64,000 bases of DNA from Perognathus longimembris pacificus (lineage: Eukaryota > Chordata > Mammalia > Rodentia > Heteromyidae): the NCBI RefSeq assembly GCF_023159225.1, contig NC_063162.1, positions 92,456,380-92,520,379 of the forward strand. The letters run 5' to 3'. Shown one piece after another: positions 25,430-37,899 of this stretch; position 1 is the first letter of the stretch, and every line of letters starts with the position of its first letter. The position numbers and the translations under genes were made by a program. Under the pieces are notes generated by a model. The model saw only the letters and a program-made list of their open reading frames with translations, had not been told where the DNA came from and made no database searches.

Positions 25430-25770
25430 ATATAACGTCTGACATAACCAATGTGAAGAGAAGAAAGCTTTATCAGCTCACTATTTCAGAGGCTTCAGTT
25501 TATCACTGTGGGGCACTCTGGCCCCACAGGAGGGCGCGCCCCACGGCAGCCAGAAAGCAGACAACAAGAATGAGAATGACTGTGCCAGATGGCTTCCTCC
25601 TATCCCCCCTTTATTCCATCAGAACCACAGCCTGTACGATGGTACTGTTGCCCACTCATTGTGCATCTTCCTCACCCAGTGAATTGTCTCTGGAACCACC
25701 CTCTCAGAAACACCTAAATTGGCGCTTTACAAATCATCCAGGCACCTCATAAGATTAAGATGACAGCCCA
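25430..25770. repeat. Probable ancient interspersed repeat
   Basis: The motifs AAAGCTTTATCAGCTCACTA, CAGAACCACAGCCTGTACG, CACTCATTGTGCATCTTCC and TTACAAATCATCCAGGCAC recall a dispersed rodent or mammalian repeat I have seen in other loci but cannot name with certainty. It contains an unusually CpG-rich short stretch (GGGCGCGCCCC, about 25532-25543). A 115-codon plus frame across it (25405-25752) is treated as fortuitous. Confidence 0.35.
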
Positions 25771-25859
25771 GATTTTAAGCATTATATGGACTTCTCAAAA
25801 ATTGGAATATAAAATGAGGGAAAAATAAGGATAAGGGATAATAATTATTGGGAATAAAA

Positions 25860-25995
25860 AGAGTGTTTTAGGAGGAATGGGTGAACATGTTGAAAGGGGG
25901 GACATTGCTCCAGATGCATTGTATTCATAAAATGCTTTGTTAAATGCCAATTCCTTTGTACAACCACTTAGCTATAATAATAATAAAAAAGAGGA
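25860..25995 (+). repeat. L1 3'-UTR tail
   Basis: GATGCATTGTATTCATAAAA, TGCTTTGTTAAATGCCAATT and CCTTTGTACAACCACTTAGC, followed by an A-rich end, recur at 31620-31725 and, reversed, at 55780-55850 and 63690-63770. This defines a dispersed family of L1-like tails. Confidence 0.65.
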
Positions 25996-26103
25996 TTGAA
26001 AAAAGAAAAGAAAATCTAAGTGTTGGGCTAGAAATTTAGCTCAGTGATCATTTAACTCATATTGAAGCAGTATCTTGAATTAATCTTTAAAAATAAATAC
26101 AAC

Positions 26104-26325
26104 TGCTGGGCACCAGTGGCTCATGCCTATAATTTTAGCTACTCAGGAGGCTGAGATCGCAATTCAAATAGAATTCAGGAAAATCCTTGAGGCTCTTATC
26201 TCCGATAAAATACTCAGAAAAAAGCCAGGAAGGGCACTGTGGCTAAAGTGGTATAGTGCTACCCTTGAGTGCAGAGGCTCAGGGACAGTGCCCAGACCTT
26301 GAGTTCAAGCCCCAGGAGAGGCTAA
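26104..26325 (+). repeat. Composite B1/ID SINE
   Basis: The head GCTGGGCACCAGTGGCTCAT, TAGCTACTCAGGAGGCTGAG and the ID-like half ACTGTGGCTAAAGTGGTATA, then CTTGAGTTCAAGCCCCAGGA, identify it. Confidence 0.92.
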
Positions 26326-26893
26326 ATAAATAAGTACAGAAATAAATATAATTTTAATCAGAATCCCAGCAAAAATACCCATAAAATATGCTACTACACA
26401 ACTTTATATTGCTAAATCAAAGATAGAGGGCACAAGATTTCCAAAGAAATGGTTACTGTTTCACCCAGCAGTTGGGTGATATCTCCTAAATGATATGTCC
26501 AGGGCAATGCAGTTAATAAGATATAAATCCAGAGCGAGATAACTAAAGGCCTCAGACAGCTGGGCCAGAGTTTATATAGGAAGGCATAATAAAAGATTTT
26601 GATGTGCATCCTTTGGACAATGTATAACATTTTAAGTTCTTATGAGCAGAAGAAAATAAGACATAGTGTCTATTTAAGTGGCAAGGCATGACTACTTTAG
26701 AAATTTAAGAAGGAAAGGCAAAGTGACCTGGACTAGGAGGTGACAGGAAGCAAGAATATAATCAAACATCCAAGAGTAGAGGCAAACTTTGAGTGTTGCT
26801 AAGGACTAGTGGTTGCTATGAGAGAAAGAACTTGTTGCTCTACTGGTATCTTAGCTAGAGTTCAGCTTCCACCCTTCACTGACTGTCTTGTCA

Positions 26894-26898
<5 letters not shown>

Positions 26899-26953
<55 letters not shown>
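26899..26953 (+). repeat. (GT)n microsatellite
   Basis: A pure GT run of about 27 units. It is long enough to be polymorphic. Confidence 0.98.
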
Positions 26954-26954
<1 letters not shown>

Positions 26955-29850
26955 TGTTGCCTTTCTCTAGGGACAAGCACAATTGATTTCTAAAAATATC
27001 TTGTTTTTTCAAAACAACTACTCTCAATTGATATGTATGGAGAACATGTTAGTCATGTTTGCTAAATGCTAAAATAAATTTAAACATTGTATCCACAGAA
27101 GACTTTAAAGTATACTCTTCAGGGTATACAACCATGGAGGTCAACTTTTATCCCTGGTCCCCTTCTCCTTCACTATACTAAAGAAACAAAAATTAAAATA
27201 GTTGTAGCTTTCCTAATATCACATGATGTTAACTATGTTAGTTCATAGCTCCTTCTTCATCTTTTGATCCCCTGTCATTTAATCACTAATGCAAGAACTC
27301 ATTTTGTTTTTTCATATGTGCATCCTTGACATGCAGAAATTCTTTATCTCCATGCTGTGCAGACACCACTAGCCAAGCCCTGAAGGCTTTCTCTTCTTCC
27401 ATAAGCATTAACCCATCTCCTCTGACTCAGATGTGGTGACAACTTTCTCTCATGTGAATAAGTAAAATAGATTCTTTTCTCCTGAACAAGATTAATCTAC
27501 ATATAATCTATGTATGCTTTCAAATGTCACTACTAGAATTTACAACTAAAAGTTCAGGAATTCAAATTTGGTGTGACTAAAAACTTTTAATTCCACAGAT
27601 TGTCTCTCTTATAACACATTTTGAGATACACAAAATGGTAAAATGTTTTAAAACAATAAGATATATTTGTTTTTTACTCTTACACAATGGAATAACGGAT
27701 GGTCTGACTCCCTCACACATTGCCCCCAACCTAAGCATGCCATAGTCCTGAACTTAAATCAGAAACATCAAGAGGGAAGCTATTTTTACTCAATAGTTTA
27801 TGACCATGCCAACCACTATTATTATTTCACCATTTATTTTGCCACTGAGGGAAAGATGCTAAAAGTTCGTTCTGCCTTAGTTATTTCTAAAATTCTAAAG
27901 ACAGGCGATGCTTGTTCTTCTACCACTGGCTTGGCAAGAATACTCTTGTCAGTTGGAATTTCTCCGTGCTCAGCCTACCTCCTTCCTCATTTTCTATGAG
28001 TAGTCAAAATAGCAGAGTATCACTTTTGGAGTGACATGGCATTTCAGGAAAAGCCCACACGACAACTGTTTAAAATATTCTTTGCAAGCTTCTGACTGCG
28101 AAATAAAACAGGCAATTCGGAGAAAGCTTTAATTGTACTCAGATTCTATAAAAGGAGAAGAGAATAAGATGTGGGAATTAAGAAAAATGGTAAGGATTAT
28201 AAAGCTAGCGTTTAATTGTATACCTCTGTACACTAAACTCCTCACTGGATAAACAGAACTAAAATAGTTATCCACAGAATAGTTATCCACAGTAAGGACT
28301 TGGGTAACTCACCCCCTCCCCCAATCCAGTCCATGCTGCAATGGAGAAAAGGGTTAATGTTATTTTTAAAATGAGCTGCTTAAAGCAAAGATAGAGACAG
28401 GCACTATTTTGAATAGGAACTAATTTTTCTTTGGGTCTTCTTTTATCCTGGGAGGTTCAGACGCACCTACCTCATCTATCTGTAGAACTAGACAGGGATG
28501 AGCCTCACAATGTCAAAGAAAAGCCCTGTACAGAGGGTACAAAGATCTGAAAGGGCTGGGCTACTGCACTACAGAGTAAGGTAGAGGGAGTTGAGGAGGG
28601 AAACTGAGCTGACCTAAAGGGCAAGCACTCAGGAGACAAACCCTGCCTGAGTCAATGATGCATTTGGTCATGCAGAGAATCTGAACACTTTAGAAGTGAA
28701 TCCCATGAGTGGAACTCACTAAAGGAGCCACAGAGACTAAAGAAGGCAATGAAAAAAAAATTCTTGTCACCCTTGGAGCTCTACACAGAAGTGGGAAGAG
28801 ATTCCTTGAAGTTGAAGAGACTGAACACTCCAGTCATCAACTGTGAATTAACTATGATCCATGACTTTTATTATGCTAACAGGGCTATAACACAAGAATG
28901 ATGATCTACCTCATATACTACAATGTTAAAAGTGATATTCTTGTGTAAGCATTTAATTCTACTTTTCTGGCAGAGGGTCAAACTCAAGATGAGAGTGTCT
29001 TGGATCTCAAGTTAGGCTGTGGTGTCAAGAGCCTGAAGATAATGACTACCATGAGGCCAAATTACTTACCCAGGGGAGACCACCACAAAACAAGAATTAC
29101 AAAACAAGATTTATCTGTGCAATCTCAACAAAAGCAAGACCCCCATGGACAGGAATAAAACTAGAGTCAATAGAAAACAGAAACCAATTAGGGTGCAGAG
29201 TGAAGAATTATCCAAGGGGATGAAAACTGGAAAAAGTCAGGAAACCTCACACAGAAAATGTAGGCATGCAGGGTGCTTATGGAAGAGGGGGGGAGGGGCA
29301 ACTACAGGCTTAGTTAGGCCAGCAAGAAAATGTACAAAAGAGTGTATACAAAGCATATATGCATGGGATGGCAGAAACAATAAAGGGATGTTCAGATTTA
29401 GTGACAAAATCTTCTTGGGTGATGTAAAACTGGGCCATTCAAGTAGGAGGAAGACAGCCAGAAACAGGATGATCAAAAGAAACCCAAAATACTCAAGTAT
29501 CATCCTCTGAACACAATTCAGTTTCAACAAAAGTACATTTAATAGGAAGAGAGAAACTTGAAGTAATTTTGGACTAAATGAAGTATGACTGACAGGCCAT
29601 AAGGAAACTACTGACAATCAAAACGACGAAAACTGCTCAGTGAGAGTAAATACTGTTTGGCAGCTTGTACAGCAAGCCCTGTGAAAGGGAATAACAAGGC
29701 TTGTGATGTCATGAAATACCTTCTGTACTGGAAAATAGAGATCAAAGGCTCTGGTAAAATGGGTATGGTTGTTGAAAAATGAACTCAAAACTACCAACAA
29801 ACATTTCTGGAGGAACACTGTCATAGATCTTGTTTCATCCAATTTGAAAT
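26954..29850. other. Unique block, no gene assigned
   Basis: About 2.9 kb contains no recognised SINE. A perfect 15-bp tandem duplication sits at 28263-28292. Open frames of 110 codons (27667-27999, plus), 121 codons (29145-29510, plus) and 126 codons (29237-29617, minus) are present. None has a recognisable product, and the last two overlap on opposite strands. Confidence 0.4.
28263..28292. repeat. Perfect 15-bp tandem duplication
   Basis: AATAGTTATCCACAG is repeated exactly, head to tail (28263-28277 and 28278-28292). Confidence 0.97.
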
Positions 29851-29879
29851 TTATTTATTTATTTACTTACTTATTTCTT

Positions 29880-30112
29880 ACTCATTCTGGTGCTGGTGCT
29901 GGGATGTGAACTCAGGCCTGGGCACTATCCCTGAGGTTTTTTGCTCAAGGCTTTACCACTTGAGCCACAGCTGCATATATGGCTTTTTGCTCATTAAATG
30001 GAGGTAAAGAGTTTCCCAATAAAGAGCCCCGCATGGCTTCAAACCATGAGCCTCAGATCTCAGAGTTTTATATAGTTAGTATTACAGAGTGTGAGCCATG
30101 AGTATCCAGACG
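29880..30112 (-). repeat. Composite B1/ID SINE
   Basis: Reverse-complement family blocks: TGCTGGGATGTGAACTCAGG, ACCACTTGAGCCACAGCTG (ID-like half), then GCTTCAAACCATGAGCCTCA and GATCTCAGAG (B1-like head). A degenerate TTTA/CTTA run precedes it as the former A tail. Confidence 0.9.
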
Positions 30113-30124
30113 AAAATAGTTTTA

Positions 30125-30412
30125 TATTTAGTTTGTGTGCTGGTTCTGGGGCTCTAAATGCAGAGCTTTGTGCTCTTTGTGCTCCTGCTTGGAAGTTTCC
30201 CTCAGGTTGGTAGTTTCTCTCAAGACTGGCGCTCTACTCTACCACTTGAGCTAGAAATCTACTTCTGGCGTGTTTTTTTTTTTTTTTTTTGCTCGTTCAT
30301 TGGAGATGATTGCCTATTGGATTTGTCTGCCTGGGCCAGGTTTGAACCATCATCCTAAGGTCTCAGCCTCTTCAGTAGGTAGGATTATAGGTATAAGCCT
30401 CCAGTTAAAGGC
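30125..30412 (-). repeat. Composite B1/ID SINE with expanded T run
   Basis: A second reverse copy follows directly (GCTGGTTCTGGGGCTC, CTACCACTTGAGCTAG, TCTGCCTGGGCCAGGTTTGA, CTCAGCCTCTTCAGTAGGTA). An internal run of about 20 T residues (30272-30291) has grown in the linker. The two copies have the same orientation and are separated by about 12 bp. Confidence 0.88.
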
Positions 30413-30819
30413 TTAAATTCATTACATTTAGCCAGACATTTTCAAGTAATGCTCCTGTGAATAGAATTAAAGAAAAGTTCTACATTCTAGTCAGAGAACA
30501 ATACACTATATATCACTAGTACCTATCTAACATACATGCAAACTTAGGTCAGCAGACACATGTCTCAAACCAAAATATGATATGAGAAGCATATGTGTAT
30601 CTGTACAATTAAAAGCCTCAAAATACATCTGTACTTCAGAAGTTGCTCAGGGAGATCCCGGCTCCAGCTCCCCAGTGATGTTGAAATATGAAGTTATCAA
30701 ATTACTTGTAGCTGTAATATACATATCAATTTTACACTTTCTGTAGCAATGTGCCCATCACACATACAATTAAGGACTCCAGAATGTGTAGAATAAGGAA
30801 ATAAACTTTTCTTTTTCAG

Positions 30820-30860
30820 TGCTAATACTTGCCACCCACAAAAACTCAATTACAGTACTT
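30820..30860 (+). CDS. Short candidate exon with strong splice signals
   Basis: A strong acceptor (ACTTTTCTTTTTCAG) is followed after 41 nt by a perfect donor GTAAGT. One frame gives LILATHKNSITVL ending in phase 0, a hydrophobic and polar alternation typical of a beta strand. A second frame is also open. Ending in phase 0, it could join the 49522 candidate in its phase-0 frame. The segment is so short that splice signals alone carry the evidence. No gene is recognised. Confidence 0.18.
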
Positions 30861-31489
30861 GTAAGTTGGTGGGCCAGGTAAAAATGATGGAATGATTATC
30901 TCCAGGTAAGACTTACATTTGTAAAAAGTAACTCAAAACAGTAAGAGCTCACATTTTTACAACTCCAATATGAATAATATAAATATTAGCTAATATGAAT
31001 ATGTTCAAATCTAATATGAAGGTCTAGCACCATTTGTAGGAGAAATGTTTTATCATCTCCTCAGAGAACTAAATGGGAACTTGGGGCAGGAAAATAAAGT
31101 AGTAGTAGAAAGAGTAGACTCTTTATTTAAGTTTATCTCTTCAGTTTCTCCTCTCATTCTGATATCAGACAGAATTGAGATATCCAAATGATACTGGTGA
31201 ATATCTGTGGGGTCATTCACTTCCATGTTTGGCTTCCAAACACAACTATGTGTCTCCCTACCTGAATGATCTCTGGGCATTTATTTAATTCTATTGAACC
31301 TCAAGTTCATATTAAAAAGCAGTGGTGTACCACATTCTCTTATATGTGGAAGCTAGATTTAGCTGATAAATGCATAAGTAGATATATTGGGTGGTATGCA
31401 AGTATCTATAAATGTATTAACTGGAGTGCAGTAGATTCAAGGGAGATGGCAAATAGTGTAACTACTTAGAAAGCCAAATCAAAGTTCAG

Positions 31490-31723
31490 CAAAATAAAAC
31501 ACCAGAAAGTAGGTACTCCCAGGAGGCCTTGGGAGTGAAGAAGAAAGGGGTAAATGAATGAAGAGGACAAAAAATGTAGTCATGAATCCAATATATGTCC
31601 TTCAAAATTAAGAAGTGTATGGGAGAGGTGAATTGGGGAAGGATGAGTGAGAATGTTGAGAGGACTGACACTGATCAAGATATATTATATTCATAAACTG
31701 CTTTATTTAATGGCAACTATTTG
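31490..31723 (+). repeat. L1 3'-UTR tail
   Basis: GGGAGAGGTGAATTGGGGAA, GATCAAGATATATTATATTC and TGCTTTATTTAATGGCAAC match the recurring L1-like tail family. It runs into a CTAA repeat where the A tail would be. Confidence 0.65.
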
Positions 31724-31768
31724 TACAACTAACTAACTAACTAACACAACTAACACTAACTAACTAAC
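31724..31768 (+). repeat. (CTAA)n tetranucleotide repeat
   Basis: Imperfect CTAA units with ACAC interruptions follow the L1 tail directly. Confidence 0.93.
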
Positions 31769-31975
31769 ACAAAAAATAAAAATAAATGAAAACAGTATTG
31801 TAATATATTTCAAAAGATAGTTAAGGAAATTCAAAATATATTACATTTATTTGTTTCCCTTCAGAAACACGAGACCTTTTAGAAAAAAAAAATGAATTTT
31901 TTCTAGAAAAGTACCATAATCTCCAAATTCATAATGAATGATTAAAAGTATTTACCATGTTTCAACTCAATTACT

Positions 31976-32045
31976 ATATTATATATTATATATGATACAT
32001 ATATACACTAATATGCATACATATGTGAAATGTGTGTACACACAT
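31976..32045. repeat. TA-rich low-complexity stretch
   Basis: Alternating TATA and ATACATA over about 70 bp. Confidence 0.8.
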
Positions 32046-33416
32046 TTTTCAAATATTTTACAAACTACTATAAGACCAACATAATTCATAACTACTTTTC
32101 AAACTTAAAGAAATTAAAAATGTTACAGTCCTTTTTATCTCTCAATGCTTTCTTTTACTGATTTCTTCCTATGCCTTCCTGCTAAAGTCCTTCTTTACTT
32201 TGATGCTAGTTAAATATCCTCAAGCTCCTTCCTGATTTCTTTTTTTACATTCAATCCTTTGATCCATCTGGAATTTATTTTAGTGTATAAAATGAAGCAA
32301 AGAATATATTTTCCAAGGAGTTAGCCAGCTTTCCAGAATCATGTCTAAAATAATCCTTCCTTTCTTCATTAATTTAAAGGCCACTTTTATCATATACCTG
32401 AGAAGGCCAAAGTGCTTTAACTAATATGCCAACTTTGATAACCTATCAATGCCTGTCTGAAATGTTCTGAGGCCAGGTTCAGTCCCAGTAAAGAAATGTG
32501 CCAATGTCATTTAGCAATAAATGGTCTGCCGCGGTGATGAGATGGGAAAAATGAAAATGAGCCACAAATGTCCTCTCCCTTAACCAGATACTTTCTGGGT
32601 CTTCTACTTCAATTCTACCACAGCTTTATGATACATATTTTAATATCTTATAGCCTAGGTACTGTTTCATTACTCCTCTTAATTCAAACTATCTTTAGTG
32701 TTCTCTAATGTCTCCTATTTCAGAAAAAAAAATGTTATAGTCACCTTGTAAGTTTCTGAAAGACTTTTGTTAAGATTCCTTTAAATAGTAAATTAGTGTA
32801 AGAGATATTAAAGAAACTTAGTCCTAGATGGAAATGTAAATTGCTCCATTTAGGTATACATTTTCTCAATTCAAAGAAGAAAAAGAGTATGGTATGTGTG
32901 CATAAATTTTCATACACTTAACAAGTATCTTATTTATTATACATATATAAGGTGCATATGGTTTTCTCTTTATATATCCAACACATTCTTACATTTGTTC
33001 AGATATAGTTTGTTACTTACTACTATAATGAATGAAGGTACGCATCTACTGCATTTTCTGAATGATTAAAAGAAAAACTATTGTTGTATGTGTATTTCAC
33101 AGTTTATTATTCCTAAATGCCACTTTTGGTAACTTTTCTGCAGACATGTGTAGAGTTTCTAGGTTGACATGATGTCATGTCTGAAATGATTAGATTTCTA
33201 CTTGAAATATTGCTTACTTGTTTCTGGATTTTCTCCTTTCACTTACCATCTCTCAGTATACCATCTTAGAGTAGGAAGTGCCTGCTCAAGGATTGCCTAT
33301 GCTACACATTACTTGACAGAAGATATAAGTTCAACAAATAACCGATGACTTACTCTTTTGTTGTGATAACATCTTCCAAAAGTAATGACAGTCTTCTTCA
33401 TGTTTCTGAGAATTCT
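32046..33416. other. Unique AT-rich block, no gene seen
   Basis: No recognised SINE or exon. Stops are frequent in all frames. Confidence 0.45.
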
Positions 33417-33486
33417 TTCTTTCTTTCTCTTTCTTTCTTTCTGTTTCTTTCTTCTTTCTTTCCCTCTCTCTCTTTCTTTCTTTTTT
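33417..33486 (+). repeat. (TTTC)n repeat on a SINE tail
   Basis: TTTC/TTCT units occupy the place of the T-rich (reversed A) tail of the minus-strand composite SINE that follows. Confidence 0.93.
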
Positions 33487-33716
33487 GTCAATTCTAGAGC
33501 TTGAACTCAGGGCCTCTGTGCTGTTCCTGAGCTTTTGCGCAAGGCTAGCACTCTAGCACTTCTAGCCATAGCTCCACTTCCAGTTTTCTGGTGGCTTATT
33601 GGAGATAAGAGTCTTATGGTCTTTCCTGTCCAGGCTGGCTTTGAAAGGTGATCCTCAGATCTCAGCCTCCTAAGTAGCTAGGATTCCAGGTGAGCCGCCA
33701 GCACTGCAGGCTTTTA
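33487..33716 (-). repeat. Composite B1/ID SINE
   Basis: Reverse family blocks: GAGCTTGAACTCAGGGCCTC, TAGCTCCACTTCCAGTTTTC, GTCCAGGCTGGCTTTGAAAG and CAGCCTCCTAAGTAGCTAGG. Confidence 0.93.
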
Positions 33717-34255
33717 ATACAATGTTTCGTCTTTTGACTCAGCATATTCACTAGAAGTATAAGAATTATAGTACAAGGGAATATTTCCTTCTTGTATTTT
33801 GTTTCTTCTGAGGTTGTTGATGGTAGTTGTTCCCTATTACATTTGATAGATTCCTAACTCTTGGTTTGGGAGCAACTTACAAGAAAGCATTTTGTATATC
33901 TTTTTAAATTTTCTTTCATATTTTGCTTTTTTATTGAGTACCTAATGGTTATAGTTTGTACTTTGATTTTCCCAGTGAAGATTACCACAGAGACTGCCCT
34001 CTTTGGTCTATAAGATGATTTATTGCTTCAGTAACAATAATAACTGGGTTTGTTTGGGGAGGAGGCCACCTCAAGATGATAATACTGACATTATTCAGAA
34101 AAACATCACATAAGACATTTATCAGAGTGTATTTTCATAAAAATTTAATCTTCAAATTATTTTTCTACTCGAATATAAATCTGTATTTAATTATATATGA
34201 AATATCTGTCTCTAATTTTATTAAAATATGTCCCTAATCATATATAAAATATATG

Positions 34256-34331
34256 AGGGGCTAGGGTGCAAAGTCAGACCCTTGTGGTTATCAGGCAGGT
34301 GCTGCTCTATTGTTGAGGCATACCCCTAGCT
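34256..34331 (-). repeat. ID-like SINE monomer, old
   Basis: On the minus strand it reads GAGCTAGGGGTATGCCTCAA, then GCACCTGCCTGATAACCACA and CCCTAGCCCC, the order of an ID element. The boxes are decayed. Confidence 0.65.
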
Positions 34332-34335
34332 CTGA

Positions 34336-34362
34336 TGTGTGTGTGTGCGTGTGTGTGTGTGC
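34336..34362 (+). repeat. (GT)n repeat
   Basis: A GT run with one GC interruption lies at the 3' tail of the adjoining minus-strand B1-like element. Confidence 0.92.
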
Positions 34363-34377
34363 AAGCGCGTGAATGCT

Positions 34378-34535
34378 GGTTACGTTTCACAGAGGGTCTT
34401 GATTCTTCTCCGGCATGCATTTAGACTGTGATCTGCCCATTTAAGGTTTCCCATTATTGCTTGGATGTTAGCTACACAACACAATATCAGACATCTTCCA
34501 CTATGGTTGCAGGTGTGAGCCACCAGCATGCACAG
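34378..34535 (-). repeat. B1-like / composite SINE relic
   Basis: The reverse pattern ends GGTTGCAGGTGTGAGCCACC, the complement of the 7SL/B1 head. The body is diverged and no clear ID half remains. Confidence 0.55.
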
Positions 34536-34539
34536 ATAT

Positions 34540-36467
34540 TTTATTTTCAAAATTATTTCCTTAATTTTTTAAGAGCACGTTAATTTTGAGTATTGGGTAC
34601 ATATTTTATTTCTTTCTTAATAAAAACACATATGTCTGAAATTTGCCTGTTAATAGTAATTTTGGCATATGCCATACATTATAATACTTTATACCATAAT
34701 TGCCAATATTTTCATAATTATAAGTAATGTTTTGATTTCCTTTTGATGCGAAATGTAGGAAAGTGGTCTTAATTTTATGTCTCTACTAATTTCCTTATTT
34801 GAAAATTTTGTTATTAATTTATACCGTATTGCTTTGTGGTTAGATATTATAAACCATGTCCTTTCTAGTTTGAGATATTTATTTTACTATATTAACTAAA
34901 TTCTCCAATTTATTACCAAGTCATTTGTCAAAGAACAAGAATAATTATGTTTCTAGCATAAACTTTTTCAACAAATTTTGCTTTATAAATATGAAGAGAC
35001 AGTTTTCTAGAATGTCAGTACTAGACATAAAATATTTGGTCCGGTTCCTTCCCGGAATCCCAAGCCACTTTCCTCCAGGGTTAAGATGCAATTTTACCAG
35101 CTACGAGCTTGTTCAAGGAATTTTAAAATGAATTCTCTAAGAGAAGGATTTTGATAGAAGCCCAGGTATAAAAGATTGCAACATAGCTTGTATTCCACCT
35201 CTCTTTCAACTTTGTCAACCCAGATCTCATTAGGAGCAGAAGGAAAGACAGTGATTTGCTGCATTCTTCTCTGCATTTGCTCTCAACTCTTCTTGGTTTA
35301 ATCACATACCTTTGGCAAATTCTAAGGTCAACGTGTAATAAGGATTGCTTCGGTTTCATCCTTGCTAATCTACAATAATACAATTTAATTAATTTGATGC
35401 TCTGTCCTTTGGTTTTAGAATGTAAACAATCCCAATGGTATTTTCACTGCGGATAGTTCTTCGATATTATTTAAAGAAAGTTCATTTTTTCTTACTTAAT
35501 GCCTTTTGATCTTATGTTCTATGAGTACCTATATCATTTTTTCTCCTTTCAATTAAAGTATATTTAAACCATTATTGGATTTTAACGTTATTTGGTCATT
35601 TTGTTTTGGGCCTTTTGGAGAGTTACTGCTTTTTAATATAAAAATGTGATACCTTTGTATTCAAGTTGCATAATTATGCATCTAATTTTACTTCAGGAAC
35701 CAGAAATTTGGTTTGAATGATTGATTGACTGATCTCCTAAGAGGCACTTGTTAAACTCAGATCCCAAGATCTTCCAAGGAGTTCAAACCCACCCATATGT
35801 AATCTATGAGGAATTGAGATTCCTTGGAGCTGTTAAATATCCACAGGTGATGAAAGTCAGGAATCAGAGACTTTATCATTACTTACCAAAAATGTGTTGC
35901 CAGGCTCAGGAAAAGAAATACATAATGAAGGAAGACAGATATACTCGCCAGCCTCAGGAAAAGAAATACATAATGAAGGAGGACAAATCCTCAGAGTAAA
36001 ATAGAAAAACAAATACATGAAGTAATGTGTTTCCCTTTTCATTGGACTGAATGTAAGAGAAGTGGATTGCATATTGAAGTTAATTTTCTTAGACCAGAAT
36101 CCTTGGTTATGAAACTAGACTGTGTATACATGAATCAATGAAACGTGAGAAAGTGTAGCTAGTCAATTCCTTACCTCAGTTCAATTTCCCATAGAACAAG
36201 GGCCATTCACTGGCAGAATAGTGCAGCTTGTTCAAGGATCTAAGAAAAACTAGTACTGACTTCCCAAAGAAGATGCCTACAAAACAAACAGGTTTCTCAC
36301 TGATAACATGAACTGGGAGCCTATTTGCCACACTAGAAAAACTTACTTGCTTATTTGCTCTACTGACAGATATACTAGAAACCAAGCAATGGCTACTACA
36401 ATAAGACGTCCTGGTCACAGTTTTGACCAGGACTCATCTAAGAACCACCATCAACTGTGGATAAGCC
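34540..36467. other. Unique block with one local tandem duplication
   Basis: No SINE was recognised. A 48-bp-period tandem duplication lies at 35905-35984. Open frames on both strands are short and overlap one another. Confidence 0.4.
35898..35984. repeat. Two-copy tandem duplication, 48-bp period
   Basis: A block of about 40 bp (core CTCAGGAAAAGAAATACATA, then ATGAAGGA) occurs twice with start points 35905 and 35953. The copies differ at few sites. The plus frame 35748-35999 stays open across both copies because 48 is a multiple of three, which is expected and does not show coding. Confidence 0.92.
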
Positions 36468-36690
36468 TGGTGCTGGTGGATCATGCCTGTAATCATAGGC
36501 ACATGGAGACTGAGGTCTGAGGATCACCATTCAAAGCCAGCTTGAGCAGAAAAGTCCCTTGATCCTTCAATAAACCAGCAAAATCAAGGTTGGAAATGGA
36601 GGTGTGGTTCAAGTAGCAGAGTGCCAACCTTGAGCAAAAAAGTCAAGTGAGAACGCAAGGCTCTGAGCTCAATACCAACACACATGCACA
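36468..36690 (+). repeat. Composite B1/ID SINE
   Basis: The head GCCTGGTGCTGGTGGATCAT, GAGACTGAGGTCTGAGGATC and the ID-like half GTGTGGTTCAAGTAGCAGAG identify it. A short CA-rich tail follows. Confidence 0.9.
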
Positions 36691-36699
36691 CACAGTAAA

Positions 36700-37899
36700 A
36701 ATTAAAAACCTGTTGTCATTCAAACAAAATGTACCTCCTGTATTCTCTTCAGTGAATTTTCTTGTATTCATACAAACAAAATTTGCATGGTAAGACTTTC
36801 AGAAGTAATACTAAAGGGAGAAGTTATTTAAGAATGATGACATTATATCTGCATCTCAACTAAAAACAGATCCTTCCATGTTAGATTTTTAAGAGATAAA
36901 TTATATTTTTCAAAGATTGGCTTTTATTTCAGTAGCTATTTGAATAAAACTGATGTGTCTATATATCAAATAACCAATTACAGGTGTAGACAAAATTGAT
37001 GCTTTCCATATTTAGTTCTGCTAAAAACAATACAGATGTTGTTTAATAAAAACAAACTCCTTTTGCTATCTGGTTTATCACTTCAATTGCTGAGACATAT
37101 TGAAGGGAATGCATTTTGTTTTGTTTTTGTAGGTCCTGTGCTTTTACAAATTCTATGTTTAAAAATATGTATACATAAACATAAACATATGTATATTCAT
37201 GCAAACATGTACATAAATAAATATATATCCACTGCTAGGTGTGTGTATATGTGTATAATTTCATATTAGTGAACAGAAATAATTAGATTACTAAAATTTG
37301 ACTCTTGTTGGTTAAGTTCCTTTCTCCTCTGATTATTCCTAATGTAAATTTAATCTATTTTCAGATATTTTAGCATTATGAAAAACCTACATATGAATAT
37401 GATAATCAGTAAGTAAAACAAAATAAATATATATTAAGTATGCATACAAGCATACAACGTAAGTACATGGTTTGTTAATGATTATATATAAACAAATAAA
37501 TACAATCAAAGATATCATCAACTTTACTCTCAGAGAAACTGAGCTGACATTTACTGATCCTAAAAGAAAACTTCTGTTTGCTTTGACACTTGTACAATTA
37601 AAACTACTTAGACTCATCATCTGTCAGTTACTTTACTTTTTTACATTATCCTGAATCTGTACTAGATCATTTTTGCTAGTCCCTTGATGCTACAAGACAG
37701 GTACTGAGTCTTTCTGTTATGCCTTGTTTTTCTGCTGCTCAAAACTATCTATGCACTTAATTTTGCTGAGTAATCATGTAGAGTACCATCTGTCCAGATT
37801 GACTAGTGTTTTGTTCTTTTTTTCTTCCTATCTACTGGAAATATGACCCTTCCTTTAGGTTTCCTGGAATGAAAGTTAAGTGATTTTTCAAGCACATTT

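Noticed and set aside
25405..25752. 115-codon plus frame
   Set aside because: It overlaps a probable ancient interspersed repeat and has no protein-like features.
28263..28292. Two TTATCCACA motifs identical to the bacterial DnaA-box consensus
   Set aside because: They are two copies of one 15-bp duplication in clearly mammalian DNA. There is no other bacterial origin feature, so the match is chance.
29145..29617. 121- and 126-codon frames on opposite strands
   Set aside because: They overlap each other antisense, neither resembles a known protein, and long frames by chance are expected at this density.
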